A DNA stretch of 17,831 nucleotides from Ruminococcus sp. UBA5884. Its GTDB lineage: Bacteria; Bacillota; Clostridia; Oscillospirales; Ruminococcaceae. The stretch lies in contig DJFA01000014.1 of the NCBI GenBank assembly GCA_002431975.1, positions 1 to 17,831 on the forward strand, written 5' to 3'. The notes beneath the pieces are model-generated. The model saw only the letters and a program-made list of their open reading frames with translations. It was not told the origin of the DNA and searched no databases. Positions 7,543-14,970 of the stretch are shown here, piece by piece; the first letter of the stretch is position 1, and the number at the start of each line of letters is the position of its first letter. The position numbers were made by a program, and so were the translations under genes.

Positions 7543-10164
7543 ATGGCAAAAAAATACTGTTATCTTTTCTCCGAGGGTAATGCTAACATGAGAGAACTCC
7601 TCGGCGGTAAAGGTGCTAACCTTGCTGAAATGACAGGCATGGGTCTTCCTGTTCCGCAGGGCTTTACTATTTCTACTGAAGCCTGCACACAGTACTATGA
7701 AGACGGCCGTGAAATCAATCCTGACATTCAGGCTGAAATTAACGAATACATCACAAAGATGGAAGAAATCACAGGCAAGAAATTCGGCGACAAGGAAAAT
7801 CCTCTCCTCGTTTCCGTTCGTTCAGGTGCAAGAGCTTCAATGCCTGGTATGATGGATACAATCCTTAACCTTGGTCTTAACGAAGAAGTTGTAAACGTTA
7901 TTGCTGAAAAATCAGGCAATGCAAGATGGGCTTGGGACTGCTACAGAAGATTTATCCAGATGTACTCTGACGTAGTTATGGAAGTCGGAAAGAAATACTT
8001 TGAAGAACTCATCGACAAGATGAAGGCTGAAAGAGGAGTTACTCAGGACGTTGAACTTACTGCTGATGACCTCAAGGAACTCGCTTCACAGTTCAAGGCT
8101 GAATATAAGGAAAAAATCGGTGCTGAATTCCCGACTGACCCGAAGGAACAGCTTATGGGTGCTGTAAAGGCTGTTTTCCGTTCATGGGACAACCCAAGAG
8201 CTAACGTTTACCGTCGTGACAACGATATCCCTTATTCATGGGGTACTGCTGTAAACGTTCAGTCAATGGCTTTCGGTAACATGGGCGATGACTGCGGTAC
8301 AGGCGTTGCATTCACACGTGACCCTGCTACAGGCGAAAAGAAGCTCATGGGCGAATTCCTTACAAATGCTCAGGGTGAAGACGTTGTTGCAGGTGTAAGA
8401 ACTCCTATGCCTATCGCTCAGATGGCTGAAAAATTCCCTGAAGCTTTTGAAGAATTCCAGAAGGTTTGCAAGACTCTTGAAGACCATTACAGAGATATGC
8501 AGGATATGGAATTTACTGTTGAACACGGCAAGCTCTATATGCTCCAGACCCGTAACGGTAAGAGAACTGCTCAGGCTGCTCTCAAGATTGCTTGCGACCT
8601 CGTTGACGAAGGTATGAGAACTGAACAGGAAGCTGTTCTTATGATTGAACCTCGTAACCTTGACACACTTCTCCACCCGCAGTTCGATGCAAAGGCTATC
8701 AAGGCAGCTACTCCTATAGGCAAGGGTCTTGGTGCTTCACCAGGTGCTGCCTGCGGTAAAATCGTATTTACTGCTGATGACGCTGAAATCTGGAACGAAA
8801 GAGGAGAAAAGGTTGTTCTCGTTCGTCTTGAAACTTCACCTGAAGATATCACAGGTATGAAATCTTCACAGGGTATCCTCACAGTAAGAGGCGGTATGAC
8901 TTCACACGCTGCCGTTGTTGCTCGTGGTATGGGTACTTGCTGCGTATCAGGCTGCTCAGATATCGTTATGGACGAAGCTAACAAGCAGTTCACTCTCGCC
9001 GGAAAGACATTCAAGGAAGGCGACTATATCTCAATCGACGGCTCAACTGGTAACATCTATGACGGTATCATTCCTACAGCTGATGCTAAAATTGCAGGCG
9101 AATTCGGAAGAATCATGGCTTGGGCTGACAAGTACAGAGTTCTCAAGGTTCGTACAAATGCTGATACTCCATCTGACGCTAAGAAGGCAAGAGAACTCGG
9201 TGCTGAAGGTATCGGTCTTTGCCGTACAGAGCATATGTTCTTTGAAGCTGACAGAATCGCTGCATTCCGTGAAATGATTTGCTCAGATACTGTTGAAGAA
9301 AGAGAAGCTGCTCTTGCTAAGATTGAACCAATGCAGCAGGCTGACTTTGAAGCTCTCTATGAAGCTCTTGAAGGCTGCCCTGTTACTATCAGATTCCTTG
9401 ACCCTCCGCTTCATGAATTCGTTCCTACTGAAGAAGCTGATATCGAAGCTCTTGCAAAGGCTCAGGGCAAATCAGTTGAAACTATCAAGGCTATCATTGC
9501 TTCACTCCACGAATTTAACCCGATGATGGGTCACCGTGGCTGCCGTCTTGCTGTAACATATCCTGAAATCGCTAAAATGCAGACAAAGGCTGTTATTAAG
9601 GCTGCTATCAACGTTAAGAAGGCTCATCCTGACTGGACAATCGTTCCTGAAATCATGATTCCGCTCGTTGGCGAAGCTAAGGAACTTAAATATGTAAAGG
9701 ATATCGTAGTTGCTACTGCTGATGCTGTTATCGCTGAAGCTGGTGCTGACCTCAAGTATGAAGTAGGTACTATGATTGAAATCCCAAGAGCTGCTCTCAC
9801 AGCTGACGAAATCGCTAAGGAAGCTGAATTCTTCTGCTTCGGTACTAACGACCTCACTCAGATGACATACGGCTTCTCAAGAGATGACGCTGGTAAGTTC
9901 CTCAACGCTTACTATGACGCTAAAATCTTTGAAAATGACCCGTTTGCAAGACTCGACCAGACAGGCGTTGGCAAGCTTATGGAAATGGCTATCAAGCTTG
10001 GCAAGTCAGTTCGTCCTGATATGCATATCGGTATTTGCGGCGAACACGGCGGTGACCCGACATCTGTAGAATTCTGCCACAAACTTGGTCTGACATATGT
10101 ATCATGCTCACCATTCAGAGTTCCGATTGCTCGTCTTGCTGCTGCTCAGGCTGCACTCAGATAA
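7543..10164 (+). CDS. ppdK: Pyruvate, phosphate dikinase
   Basis: 873 aa from ATG 7543, chosen because TTTGGAGG ends 9 nt upstream and the protein then starts MAKKYCYLFSEGNANMRELL, as the family does. PPDK interconverts pyruvate, ATP and phosphate with PEP, AMP and PPi; in clostridia it commonly serves glycolysis. The ATP-grasp domain is N-terminal (GGKGANLAEM; VSVRSGARASMPGMMDT). The swivelling phosphohistidine domain holds GGMTSHAAVVARGMG with His at codon 455, the same number as in the Clostridium symbiosum enzyme. The PEP-binding barrel has EGIGLCRTEHMF, CFGTNDLTQMTYG and GICGEHGGDP (Cys832). Codon use leans strongly to GCT, CTC, AAC and GAC compared with the neighbours, suggesting very high expression. 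It is monocistronic, with its own promoter and terminator; no PPDK regulatory kinase gene is nearby. Confidence 0.98.
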   Translation: MAKKYCYLFSEGNANMRELLGGKGANLAEMTGMGLPVPQGFTISTEACTQYYEDGREINPDIQAEINEYITKMEEITGKKFGDKENPLLVSVRSGARASMPGMMDTILNLGLNEEVVNVIAEKSGNARWAWDCYRRFIQMYSDVVMEVGKKYFEELIDKMKAERGVTQDVELTADDLKELASQFKAEYKEKIGAEFPTDPKEQLMGAVKAVFRSWDNPRANVYRRDNDIPYSWGTAVNVQSMAFGNMGDDCGTGVAFTRDPATGEKKLMGEFLTNAQGEDVVAGVRTPMPIAQMAEKFPEAFEEFQKVCKTLEDHYRDMQDMEFTVEHGKLYMLQTRNGKRTAQAALKIACDLVDEGMRTEQEAVLMIEPRNLDTLLHPQFDAKAIKAATPIGKGLGASPGAACGKIVFTADDAEIWNERGEKVVLVRLETSPEDITGMKSSQGILTVRGGMTSHAAVVARGMGTCCVSGCSDIVMDEANKQFTLAGKTFKEGDYISIDGSTGNIYDGIIPTADAKIAGEFGRIMAWADKYRVLKVRTNADTPSDAKKARELGAEGIGLCRTEHMFFEADRIAAFREMICSDTVEEREAALAKIEPMQQADFEALYEALEGCPVTIRFLDPPLHEFVPTEEADIEALAKAQGKSVETIKAIIASLHEFNPMMGHRGCRLAVTYPEIAKMQTKAVIKAAINVKKAHPDWTIVPEIMIPLVGEAKELKYVKDIVVATADAVIAEAGADLKYEVGTMIEIPRAALTADEIAKEAEFFCFGTNDLTQMTYGFSRDDAGKFLNAYYDAKIFENDPFARLDQTGVGKLMEMAIKLGKSVRPDMHIGICGEHGGDPTSVEFCHKLGLTYVSCSPFRVPIARLAAAQAALR

Positions 10165-10192
10165 TCAGAGCGTAACAATAAAATAAATTATT

Positions 10193-10231
10193 CTGTATCT
10201 GATGGCTTTTGCTGTCAGATACAGTTTTTTT
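10193..10231 (+). terminator. Intrinsic terminator of ppdK
   Basis: CTGTATCTGA (10193-10202) pairs perfectly with TCAGATACAG (10215-10224) across a 12-nt loop, followed by seven T residues (10225-10231). It lies 28 nt after the ppdK stop codon. Confidence 0.93.
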
Positions 10232-10293
10232 ATGCAGATTTGTTGTGAAATTCGTTTATCTGAAATTCAGATTAAATAATATGTAAATTGGTT

Positions 10294-10455
10294 TGTAGGG
10301 GCGACCATTGGTCGCCCGCCGAATTATGGTTTAACCATAAATTCGGTATTTGTTTTGTACATATAAAATCATTGGTTTTTCGTCTGAAATTCTGGTAATT
10401 GCAACGGGCGACCAATGGTCGCCCCTACATAATAACAACCATCGAATTGGCGTTA
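10294..10455. repeat. MITE-like unit made of repeat copies 3 and 4 in opposite orientation
   Basis: Copy 3 (core 10299-10317, GGGCGACCATTGGTCGCCC) and copy 4 (core 10406-10424) face each other. The first 25 nt (10294-10318, starting TGTAGGGGCGACC) and the last 25 nt (10405-10429, ending GGTCGCCCCTACA) are exact reverse complements, bounding a 136-bp unit. Inside is another palindrome, ATGGTTTAACCAT with CCGAATT and AATTCGG flanks (10319-10346). The right extension CATCGAATTGGCGTTA (to 10455) matches the right flanks of copies 2 and 5. No open reading frame or target-site duplication is evident. It occupies the gap between the ppdK terminator and the gerAC stop. Confidence 0.8.
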
Positions 10456-10457
10456 TT

Positions 10458-11000
10458 TTATGTTGATACTCTTGCAGTTTTTATATCTCCGCTGCGGTTT
10501 ATCATATCAGTATCAGAAAATCCATTGTCATTAAGTTCCTCTAAAACATTCCATATGCTTTTTCTGAATGCATTTCCGCTGCGGCTGCGTATTTTTATAA
10601 TTCCGGCAATTTTGTCACAGTCAGCTTCTGAAATGGCTGAAAGTGCTGAATCAGATGCTATGAATGTGCATGACGGCGGAATATCATTGCTTTTTATTAT
10701 GCCTGAAAGCAGCTTTTTATTATCTGATGATGCTGAAACTATAAATTCCGTATGACCTGTAAAAAAATCATTTCCCTGATTATACTGTGCATTTTTAAGT
10801 GCTTCATCAAAACTGCTGCCTGTTCCCTGATATGAGGAATCATCATCAAAAAGCCTTACTGCAACTGATACTTTGTCATTGCTTTCTGAAATGCCTATAG
10901 CCTGAACAAATGCTCTGTCACGAACTTCTGTCTTTGAACTGCACCCTGATAAAATAAATGCTGATATCAGCAATATAATGCTAATTATGCTTTTTTTCAA
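10458..11000 (-). CDS. gerAC: Short GerAC-type germination lipoprotein (N-terminal part only)
   Basis: 180 aa from TTG 11000, chosen because GGAAGTGAT lies just upstream and yields MKKSIISIILLISAFILSGC, a signal peptide with lipobox LSGC. The mature start, SSKTEVRDRAFVQAIGI, and the following SVAVRLF, the SFDEALKNAQ helix and FTGHTEFIVSA match the Ger(x)C N-terminal domain. Full-length family members are about 350-400 aa with a large C-terminal Spore_GerAC domain, which is absent here. The reading frame stops 3 nt from the edge of a repeat module (10294-10455), so loss of the 3' half by rearrangement is likely. It overlaps gerAB by 20 nt. Whether this half protein still works with GerAA/GerAB is unknown; it may be a pseudogene or a genuinely short form. 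Confidence 0.75.
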   Translation of the reverse strand: MKKSIISIILLISAFILSGCSSKTEVRDRAFVQAIGISESNDKVSVAVRLFDDDSSYQGTGSSFDEALKNAQYNQGNDFFTGHTEFIVSASSDNKKLLSGIIKSNDIPPSCTFIASDSALSAISEADCDKIAGIIKIRSRSGNAFRKSIWNVLEELNDNGFSDTDMINRSGDIKTARVST

Positions 11001-11979
11001 ATTTATCACTTCCAATCAGATAAAATGGTACGATAATATATAAAATAACTGCAAATGCTGTCCATATCCAGCCTGCAATGCTCTGTGTATAGCTGAATAT
11101 CAGAGAAAGCAGCAGCATTGAGGCTGTAACTGCTGTTTCATTGTACCTGAATTTCTCAAATATAAGCTTTATAAGAACTGAAGCTATCGTTATATAAAAT
11201 ATTATGCTCACTGCACACAGAATTGTAAAAAGCATTATATATATACCGTCTGCACGCTGAACCGAAAACGGCTGCGAATATGCTCCTATTGCAAAAAACG
11301 GATATTCTACTATTCCGGAAAGACTTCCAAGAACTGAAACGCCTATAAATGAAATAAATTCAGCTATAAGCAGTTTTACCGATATGAATGAATATGCAAG
11401 ACATTTATAGTTTTTATCCATAAAGCTGAAAAGTATAAACATTACTGCGATTTCTCCGCCGAATATGAAATCTGCAAAACTACTGCTCAGTATATCAGTA
11501 TTATCAGGTACTTTGAATCTGTCAAGGCTGATTTTTGAATATGAACCTATAAATAATACTGCTATGGATACTGCAAAAAGTGCAAGAACTATTGCTGAAC
11601 CTCTTGAAAGCGGCTTTATTCCGAGCATTGCCGAATAAAGACATACTCCGGCTATCAGAATAAGGGCAAAAACTTTATTCGTTATCGGAAAATTCATGCT
11701 TCTTGCCGCTGTATAGAATCTTGAAAATGAAAATCCTCCGTAAAGCAGAAAATAAAGCGTATAAAGAGTAAGTATCCATTTAGGACACTTTTCTATGCTG
11801 AACTTTTTTACTGAATAAAGATAAACTGACGGAATAACAGCGACTGCCTGAAAAATCGCTGAAATAAAAATCCCTGTCATCTGACCTGCGGAATATGCTG
11901 AGGAGGTGCATATCATGCTGAATGCACTGATTATAATAAGCATTGCAAATGCATGGCCTTTGCTGATTTTATTTGTCAT
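10981..11979 (-). CDS. gerAB: Spore germination permease-like protein GerAB
   Basis: 332 aa, somewhat shorter than the usual 360. GerAB belongs to the amino acid/polyamine/organocation transporter fold and forms the germinant-binding subunit of GerA-type receptors in the inner spore membrane. About ten hydrophobic helices span the whole length. Family-like segments include GHAFAMLIIISAFS near the N-terminus, YTLYFLLYGGFSFSRFY, and the loop PFSVQRADGIYIMLF before the eighth helix, matching the ER-(x)-D-(x)-I segment in known GerAB proteins. ATG 11979 has AGGTG 10 nt upstream. It sits 13 nt after gerAA and overlaps gerAC. The germinant cannot be told from sequence. Confidence 0.9.
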   Translation of the reverse strand: MTNKISKGHAFAMLIIISAFSMICTSSAYSAGQMTGIFISAIFQAVAVIPSVYLYSVKKFSIEKCPKWILTLYTLYFLLYGGFSFSRFYTAARSMNFPITNKVFALILIAGVCLYSAMLGIKPLSRGSAIVLALFAVSIAVLFIGSYSKISLDRFKVPDNTDILSSSFADFIFGGEIAVMFILFSFMDKNYKCLAYSFISVKLLIAEFISFIGVSVLGSLSGIVEYPFFAIGAYSQPFSVQRADGIYIMLFTILCAVSIIFYITIASVLIKLIFEKFRYNETAVTASMLLLSLIFSYTQSIAGWIWTAFAVILYIIVPFYLIGSDKFEKKHN

Positions 11980-11992
11980 ATGGCATATACAC

Positions 11993-13471
11993 CTACTTTC
12001 TGTTTAATTTTTCAACTGTGAAATTGCCGTGCTGCATTTTTCTGAATCCGACTCTTGTCACAATATCACGCATAGCTCTGAATGTGAACGGTGAAACAGG
12101 TGCAGTATACGGAAATCCATAATCCTCTGTGGCACATATATTGAAAAGCACTGCTGCTCCAAGCAGACTTATCCCGTAAAGTCCCCACAATCCTCCGCAT
12201 ATCAGAAAAAGAAATCTTAAAACTGTAACAGGCTGATTAAGGTCAGGTATAACAAATCCGCTTGTTACAGCAAGTGCTACGACTGTAAGCACAGGCGTGC
12301 TTATAAATCCTGATTCAACAGCAGCATCTCCGATTATAAGTCCGCCTACTATGCTTACAGCTCCTCCTACGACCTTCGGAAGCCGCAGCCCTGCCTCCCT
12401 TATAACTTCATACATTATAAGAACTCCGAATGCCTCGGTTATAAGCGAAAAAGGAGCGTTTTTTTCCGAATCTGCAAGAATAAGCAGAAGCGTCCGGTTC
12501 AGCAGCTCCGGATGATGCACAGCTATTGCAATATATACTGCCGGTGAAAGTACTGCAAGTATAAACGCTATATATTTTATCCATCTTATAAACGCTGCAT
12601 AATACGGCTTGCAGTTATAGTCATCTATTGTCTGGAAACTCTCCGTAAAAAGTTTTGGTATAACTATTGCAAAAGGCGTTCCGTCAACAAGCAGTGCAAC
12701 TCTCCCTTCAAGCAGCTTTGAACATAATACATCAGGTCGTTCAGTCGTTCCTGTTGAATCAAAAAATCTCATTCTCGGTCTTTGCAGAAAAGGCTGTATA
12801 TATCCCGTTGAAAGAATAGTTTCAAGACTGCTCTTTTTAAGGGATTTTTTTATATCAGAAATAAGATTTTCCGGAACTCTGTCACGCATATAGCAAAGAC
12901 ATAAATCTGTCTGGCTCTTATCTCCCATTACAAACAGTTCAAGCTTTAAATACGGTGTTTTCATACGCCGCCTTATAAGTGACATATTAGTTCTTACAAC
13001 TTCAACAAATCCCTCATGCGAACCGGTAACATTCTGTTCTCCTGAAGGTTCGCTTATGCCTCTTACATTATATCCCTGAACCCCGAATGCAAGTGCTTTT
13101 CCCACTCCGTCAATTATAACCACTGCAAAGCCGGAATTCATCGCTCTGAAAAGCTGTGCATAATTATCAGCTTCCATACGGTCAGCAGACATGAGCATTT
13201 TATCCATCATATGATTATAAAGTTTTTTTCCGTCAGTTTTCCCTATATCAATTTTAGTAAGCGGCAGCAGTACAAGCTCTGTTATTGTTGATGTTGAAAA
13301 CATTCCCTCACAGCAAAGCAATGCTATTTTTATACCGCTTGCTTCAATCTCATTTACAAGCAGGTCAGATGTACTGTCACATATCTCCTTTATCCTTGCA
13401 ATATTTTTCTTTATATCCGGAATTATTTTTTCATTCTCAAATGCAAGTTTGTCGTCCATTGAATTTGACAT
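11993..13471 (-). CDS. gerAA: Spore germination receptor subunit GerAA
   Basis: 492 aa from ATG 13471 (AAAGGAG 10 nt upstream; MSNSMDDKLAF). GerAA-family subunits form an oligomeric ion channel in the spore inner membrane that opens on germinant binding. A soluble N-terminal domain of about 230 aa contains the EPSGEQNVTGSHEGFVE segment (about 140-157). The signature TERPDVLCSKLLEGRVALLV starts near residue 243. After it come membrane helices including GGAVSIVGGLIIGDAAVESG, VTVLRFLFLICGGLWGLYGI and the closing EDYGFPYTAPVSPF. Length and order are normal. It leads the gerAA-AB-AC operon. The leader contains a small GC hairpin (13495-13509) just ahead of the ribosome binding site. I see no convincing promoter in the repeat-rich region upstream. 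Confidence 0.96.
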   Translation of the reverse strand: MSNSMDDKLAFENEKIIPDIKKNIARIKEICDSTSDLLVNEIEASGIKIALLCCEGMFSTSTITELVLLPLTKIDIGKTDGKKLYNHMMDKMLMSADRMEADNYAQLFRAMNSGFAVVIIDGVGKALAFGVQGYNVRGISEPSGEQNVTGSHEGFVEVVRTNMSLIRRRMKTPYLKLELFVMGDKSQTDLCLCYMRDRVPENLISDIKKSLKKSSLETILSTGYIQPFLQRPRMRFFDSTGTTERPDVLCSKLLEGRVALLVDGTPFAIVIPKLFTESFQTIDDYNCKPYYAAFIRWIKYIAFILAVLSPAVYIAIAVHHPELLNRTLLLILADSEKNAPFSLITEAFGVLIMYEVIREAGLRLPKVVGGAVSIVGGLIIGDAAVESGFISTPVLTVVALAVTSGFVIPDLNQPVTVLRFLFLICGGLWGLYGISLLGAAVLFNICATEDYGFPYTAPVSPFTFRAMRDIVTRVGFRKMQHGNFTVEKLNRK

Positions 13472-13494
13472 AAGTAAACAGCTCCTTTCAGTAA

Positions 13495-13509
13495 GCGGCA
13501 AACTGCCGC
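13495..13509 (-). promoter_or_regulatory. GC hairpin in the gerAA leader
   Basis: GCGGCA, a 3-nt loop and TGCCGC form a perfect 6-bp stem a few nucleotides upstream of the AAAGGAG ribosome binding site. It is the only GC-rich element in the leader. A role in mRNA stability or translation is an inference. Confidence 0.4.
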
Positions 13510-13532
13510 CTGTAATCTGTAAAATATACGCC

Positions 13533-13790
13533 CATTGGTTTTACTGTTGACCAATGATTTTTTATGCAGAAAATAATTATCAGATTTTATGGTTTATCAA
13601 TGATTTTATTGATTGACCAATAATTTTTTATACAGAAAACAAATATTAAATTTATGGTTTAACTATAATTTCGGCGGGCGACCAATGGTCGCCCCTACAG
13701 AAATAACCATCAGATTTGCGTTGATTATCATAATTTCAGATGAGAAATCAATGATTTTTCATACATAAAAAATAATTATCTGATTTTAAT
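13533..13790. repeat. Repeat cluster with palindromic copy 5 and three diverged module copies
   Basis: The 370-nt gap between gerAA and the DUF421 gene holds no gene. It contains an inverted pair CATTGGT/ACCAATG (13533-13556), two direct copies of a module of about 49 nt beginning TTGACCAAT (13547-13595 and 13613-13660), and copy 5 of the palindrome (core 13676-13694, CTACA tail, right flank ATCAGATTTGCGTTGA). A third diverged module copy follows (13749-13790, CAATGATTTTTCATACATAA). Parts are inverted relative to the unit near 10360. This is a mosaic of the same family seen at four other sites. Confidence 0.7.
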
Positions 13791-13820
13791 ATTATTAACT
13801 GCATCTGTGCAAATAATACT

Positions 13821-13849
13821 GTATATTAAAAAAAAACAAAGGCATAATA
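13821..13849 (+). promoter_or_regulatory. Possible forespore (sigma-G type) promoter of the DUF421 operon
   Basis: GTATA (13821-13825), 17 nt, then CATAATA (13843-13849) fits the Bacillus sigma-G consensus (GHATR, 17-18 nt, CATNHTA) at every defined position. The predicted start would be close to 13856, almost at the GAGGTGA ribosome binding site, which is an awkwardly short leader and lowers confidence. A sigma-A promoter is not obvious here. Confidence 0.4.
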
Positions 13850-13871
13850 AAATCTGAGGTGAAACTGAATT

Positions 13872-14543
13872 ATGCTGCTTATAGTAATACGTTCGCTTAT
13901 ACTTTATACTGCTGTTGTGCTTTCGGTAAGACTTATGGGAAAACGTCAGATAGGTGAGCTTCAGCCAACTGAACTTGTAATAACTATACTTATTTCAAAT
14001 ATCGCTACTGTAACGCTTGAAGATACCGGTATTCCCCTGATTTCCGGCATAATGCCGATACTCCTTCTCGTATGCCTTGAAATAATAATGTCCTGGATAA
14101 CTCTTAAAAACAGACGCATAAGACAACTCGTTTCAGGAAGTCCTCAGATTATAATCCGTGACGGCGTAATCGACCAGAAACAACTCCGTGAACTGAGATT
14201 TTCTATTGATGATGTTATGGAATCTCTGCGTTCCTGCAACGTTTTTGATATCAGTGAGGTTCAGTTCGCTATTGTCGAAACTACCGGAAAAATCTCTGTA
14301 TACAGCAGATTCCCTTACAGAAATGTCACTAACCATGATATCGGCATATCAGGTACATCTTCTGACCCGCCCTGCATTATCATAAATGACGGCATTTTCC
14401 TCGGAAAAGCTTTCAGCATTTTAAATCTCGAAAAAAAATGGCTTGATGATATACTTCAGAAAAAACAGCTTCAGGTTAAGGATATTTTCCTTATGACTGC
14501 TGACAGAAACGGCAACTACAATATCATTGAAAAGGAGCTGTGA
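13872..14543 (+). CDS. DUF421 (YetF/YrbG-like) membrane protein
   Basis: 223 aa. The N-terminus has about three membrane helices and the family motif SVRLMGKRQIGELQPTELVI followed by LISNIATVTLED. The cytoplasmic C-terminal part carries the DUF421 fold (SPQIIIRDGVIDQKQLRELR, FDISEVQFAIVETTGKISVY). DUF421 proteins are common in endospore formers, and members occur in the spore inner membrane, including 2Duf of mobile spoVA operons, which is linked to spore resistance. The specific role here is unknown. ATG 13872 has GAGGTGA 9 nt upstream. It is divergent from the gerA operon and followed 7 nt later by a DUF4363 gene, a pairing seen in clostridia. Confidence 0.88.
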   Translation: MLLIVIRSLILYTAVVLSVRLMGKRQIGELQPTELVITILISNIATVTLEDTGIPLISGIMPILLLVCLEIIMSWITLKNRRIRQLVSGSPQIIIRDGVIDQKQLRELRFSIDDVMESLRSCNVFDISEVQFAIVETTGKISVYSRFPYRNVTNHDIGISGTSSDPPCIIINDGIFLGKAFSILNLEKKWLDDILQKKQLQVKDIFLMTADRNGNYNIIEKEL

Positions 14544-14550
14544 CTCTTTT

Positions 14551-14928
14551 ATGACAAGAATTAAATCCGCTGCGGCTATACTTGCAATAATCCTTGCTTT
14601 ATCCGTTTTTTCTCTCTGCTTTATAAAATCAGAAACTGCTAAGATGATAAAAATGACAGAACAGCTCCAGACTCTTACCGAAAATGGTGAAACTCAGATG
14701 GCTGTTGAAAAAACTGATGAAATTCTTTTATGCTGGGAGGTCACTTTCAGAAAATTAAGTCCTCTCGTCAGAAATGACAGGCTTTCTGCTGTCCGTTCCT
14801 CACTTGTCAGAATAAAACCTCTTATAATCAGCGACAGCGATGAAGTCTATGCTGAAATAGAAAGTATTCAGTCTTTGCTTTTTATGATTTCTGAAAATGA
14901 AACGCCTTATCTTCATAATATTTTCTGA
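14551..14928 (+). CDS. DUF4363-like membrane-anchored protein
   Basis: 125 aa from ATG 14551. A single N-terminal hydrophobic helix (AAAILAIILALSVFSLCFI) is followed by a helical, charged domain with the features of DUF4363 (LLCWEVTFRKLSPLVRNDRL, SSLVRIKPLI, AEIESIQSLLFMI). The domain is probably outside the cytoplasm or in the spore intermembrane space. A TTG at 14527 in the same frame would overlap DUF421, but AAAGGAG (14531-14537) lies upstream of the ATG, though with a long 13-nt gap. It is co-transcribed with the DUF421 gene and ends just before a strong shared terminator. Function unknown. Confidence 0.78.
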   Translation: MTRIKSAAAILAIILALSVFSLCFIKSETAKMIKMTEQLQTLTENGETQMAVEKTDEILLCWEVTFRKLSPLVRNDRLSAVRSSLVRIKPLIISDSDEVYAEIESIQSLLFMISENETPYLHNIF

Positions 14929-14932
14929 TAAA

Positions 14933-14967
14933 AAAAGGATAAAGGCTTGTTTTGCCTTTATCCTTTT
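14933..14967. terminator. Bidirectional terminator between convergent genes
   Basis: AAAAGGATAAAGGC (14933-14946) pairs perfectly with GCCTTTATCCTTTT (14954-14967) around a 7-nt loop. T-rich tails are present on both strands (TTTTATTT on plus, T7 on minus), so it can end both the DUF421-DUF4363 transcript and the minus-strand small-protein operon. Confidence 0.9.
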
Positions 14968-14970
14968 ATT

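Noticed and set aside
8263..9014. Two long minus-strand frames (137 and 147 aa) inside ppdK
   Set aside because: They arise from ppdK codon bias on the opposite strand; ppdK is unmistakable here and no start signals support them.
1..13790. Repeated palindromes as a CRISPR array
   Set aside because: The copies are kilobases apart, vary in orientation and flanks, and have no regular spacers; no cas genes are present.
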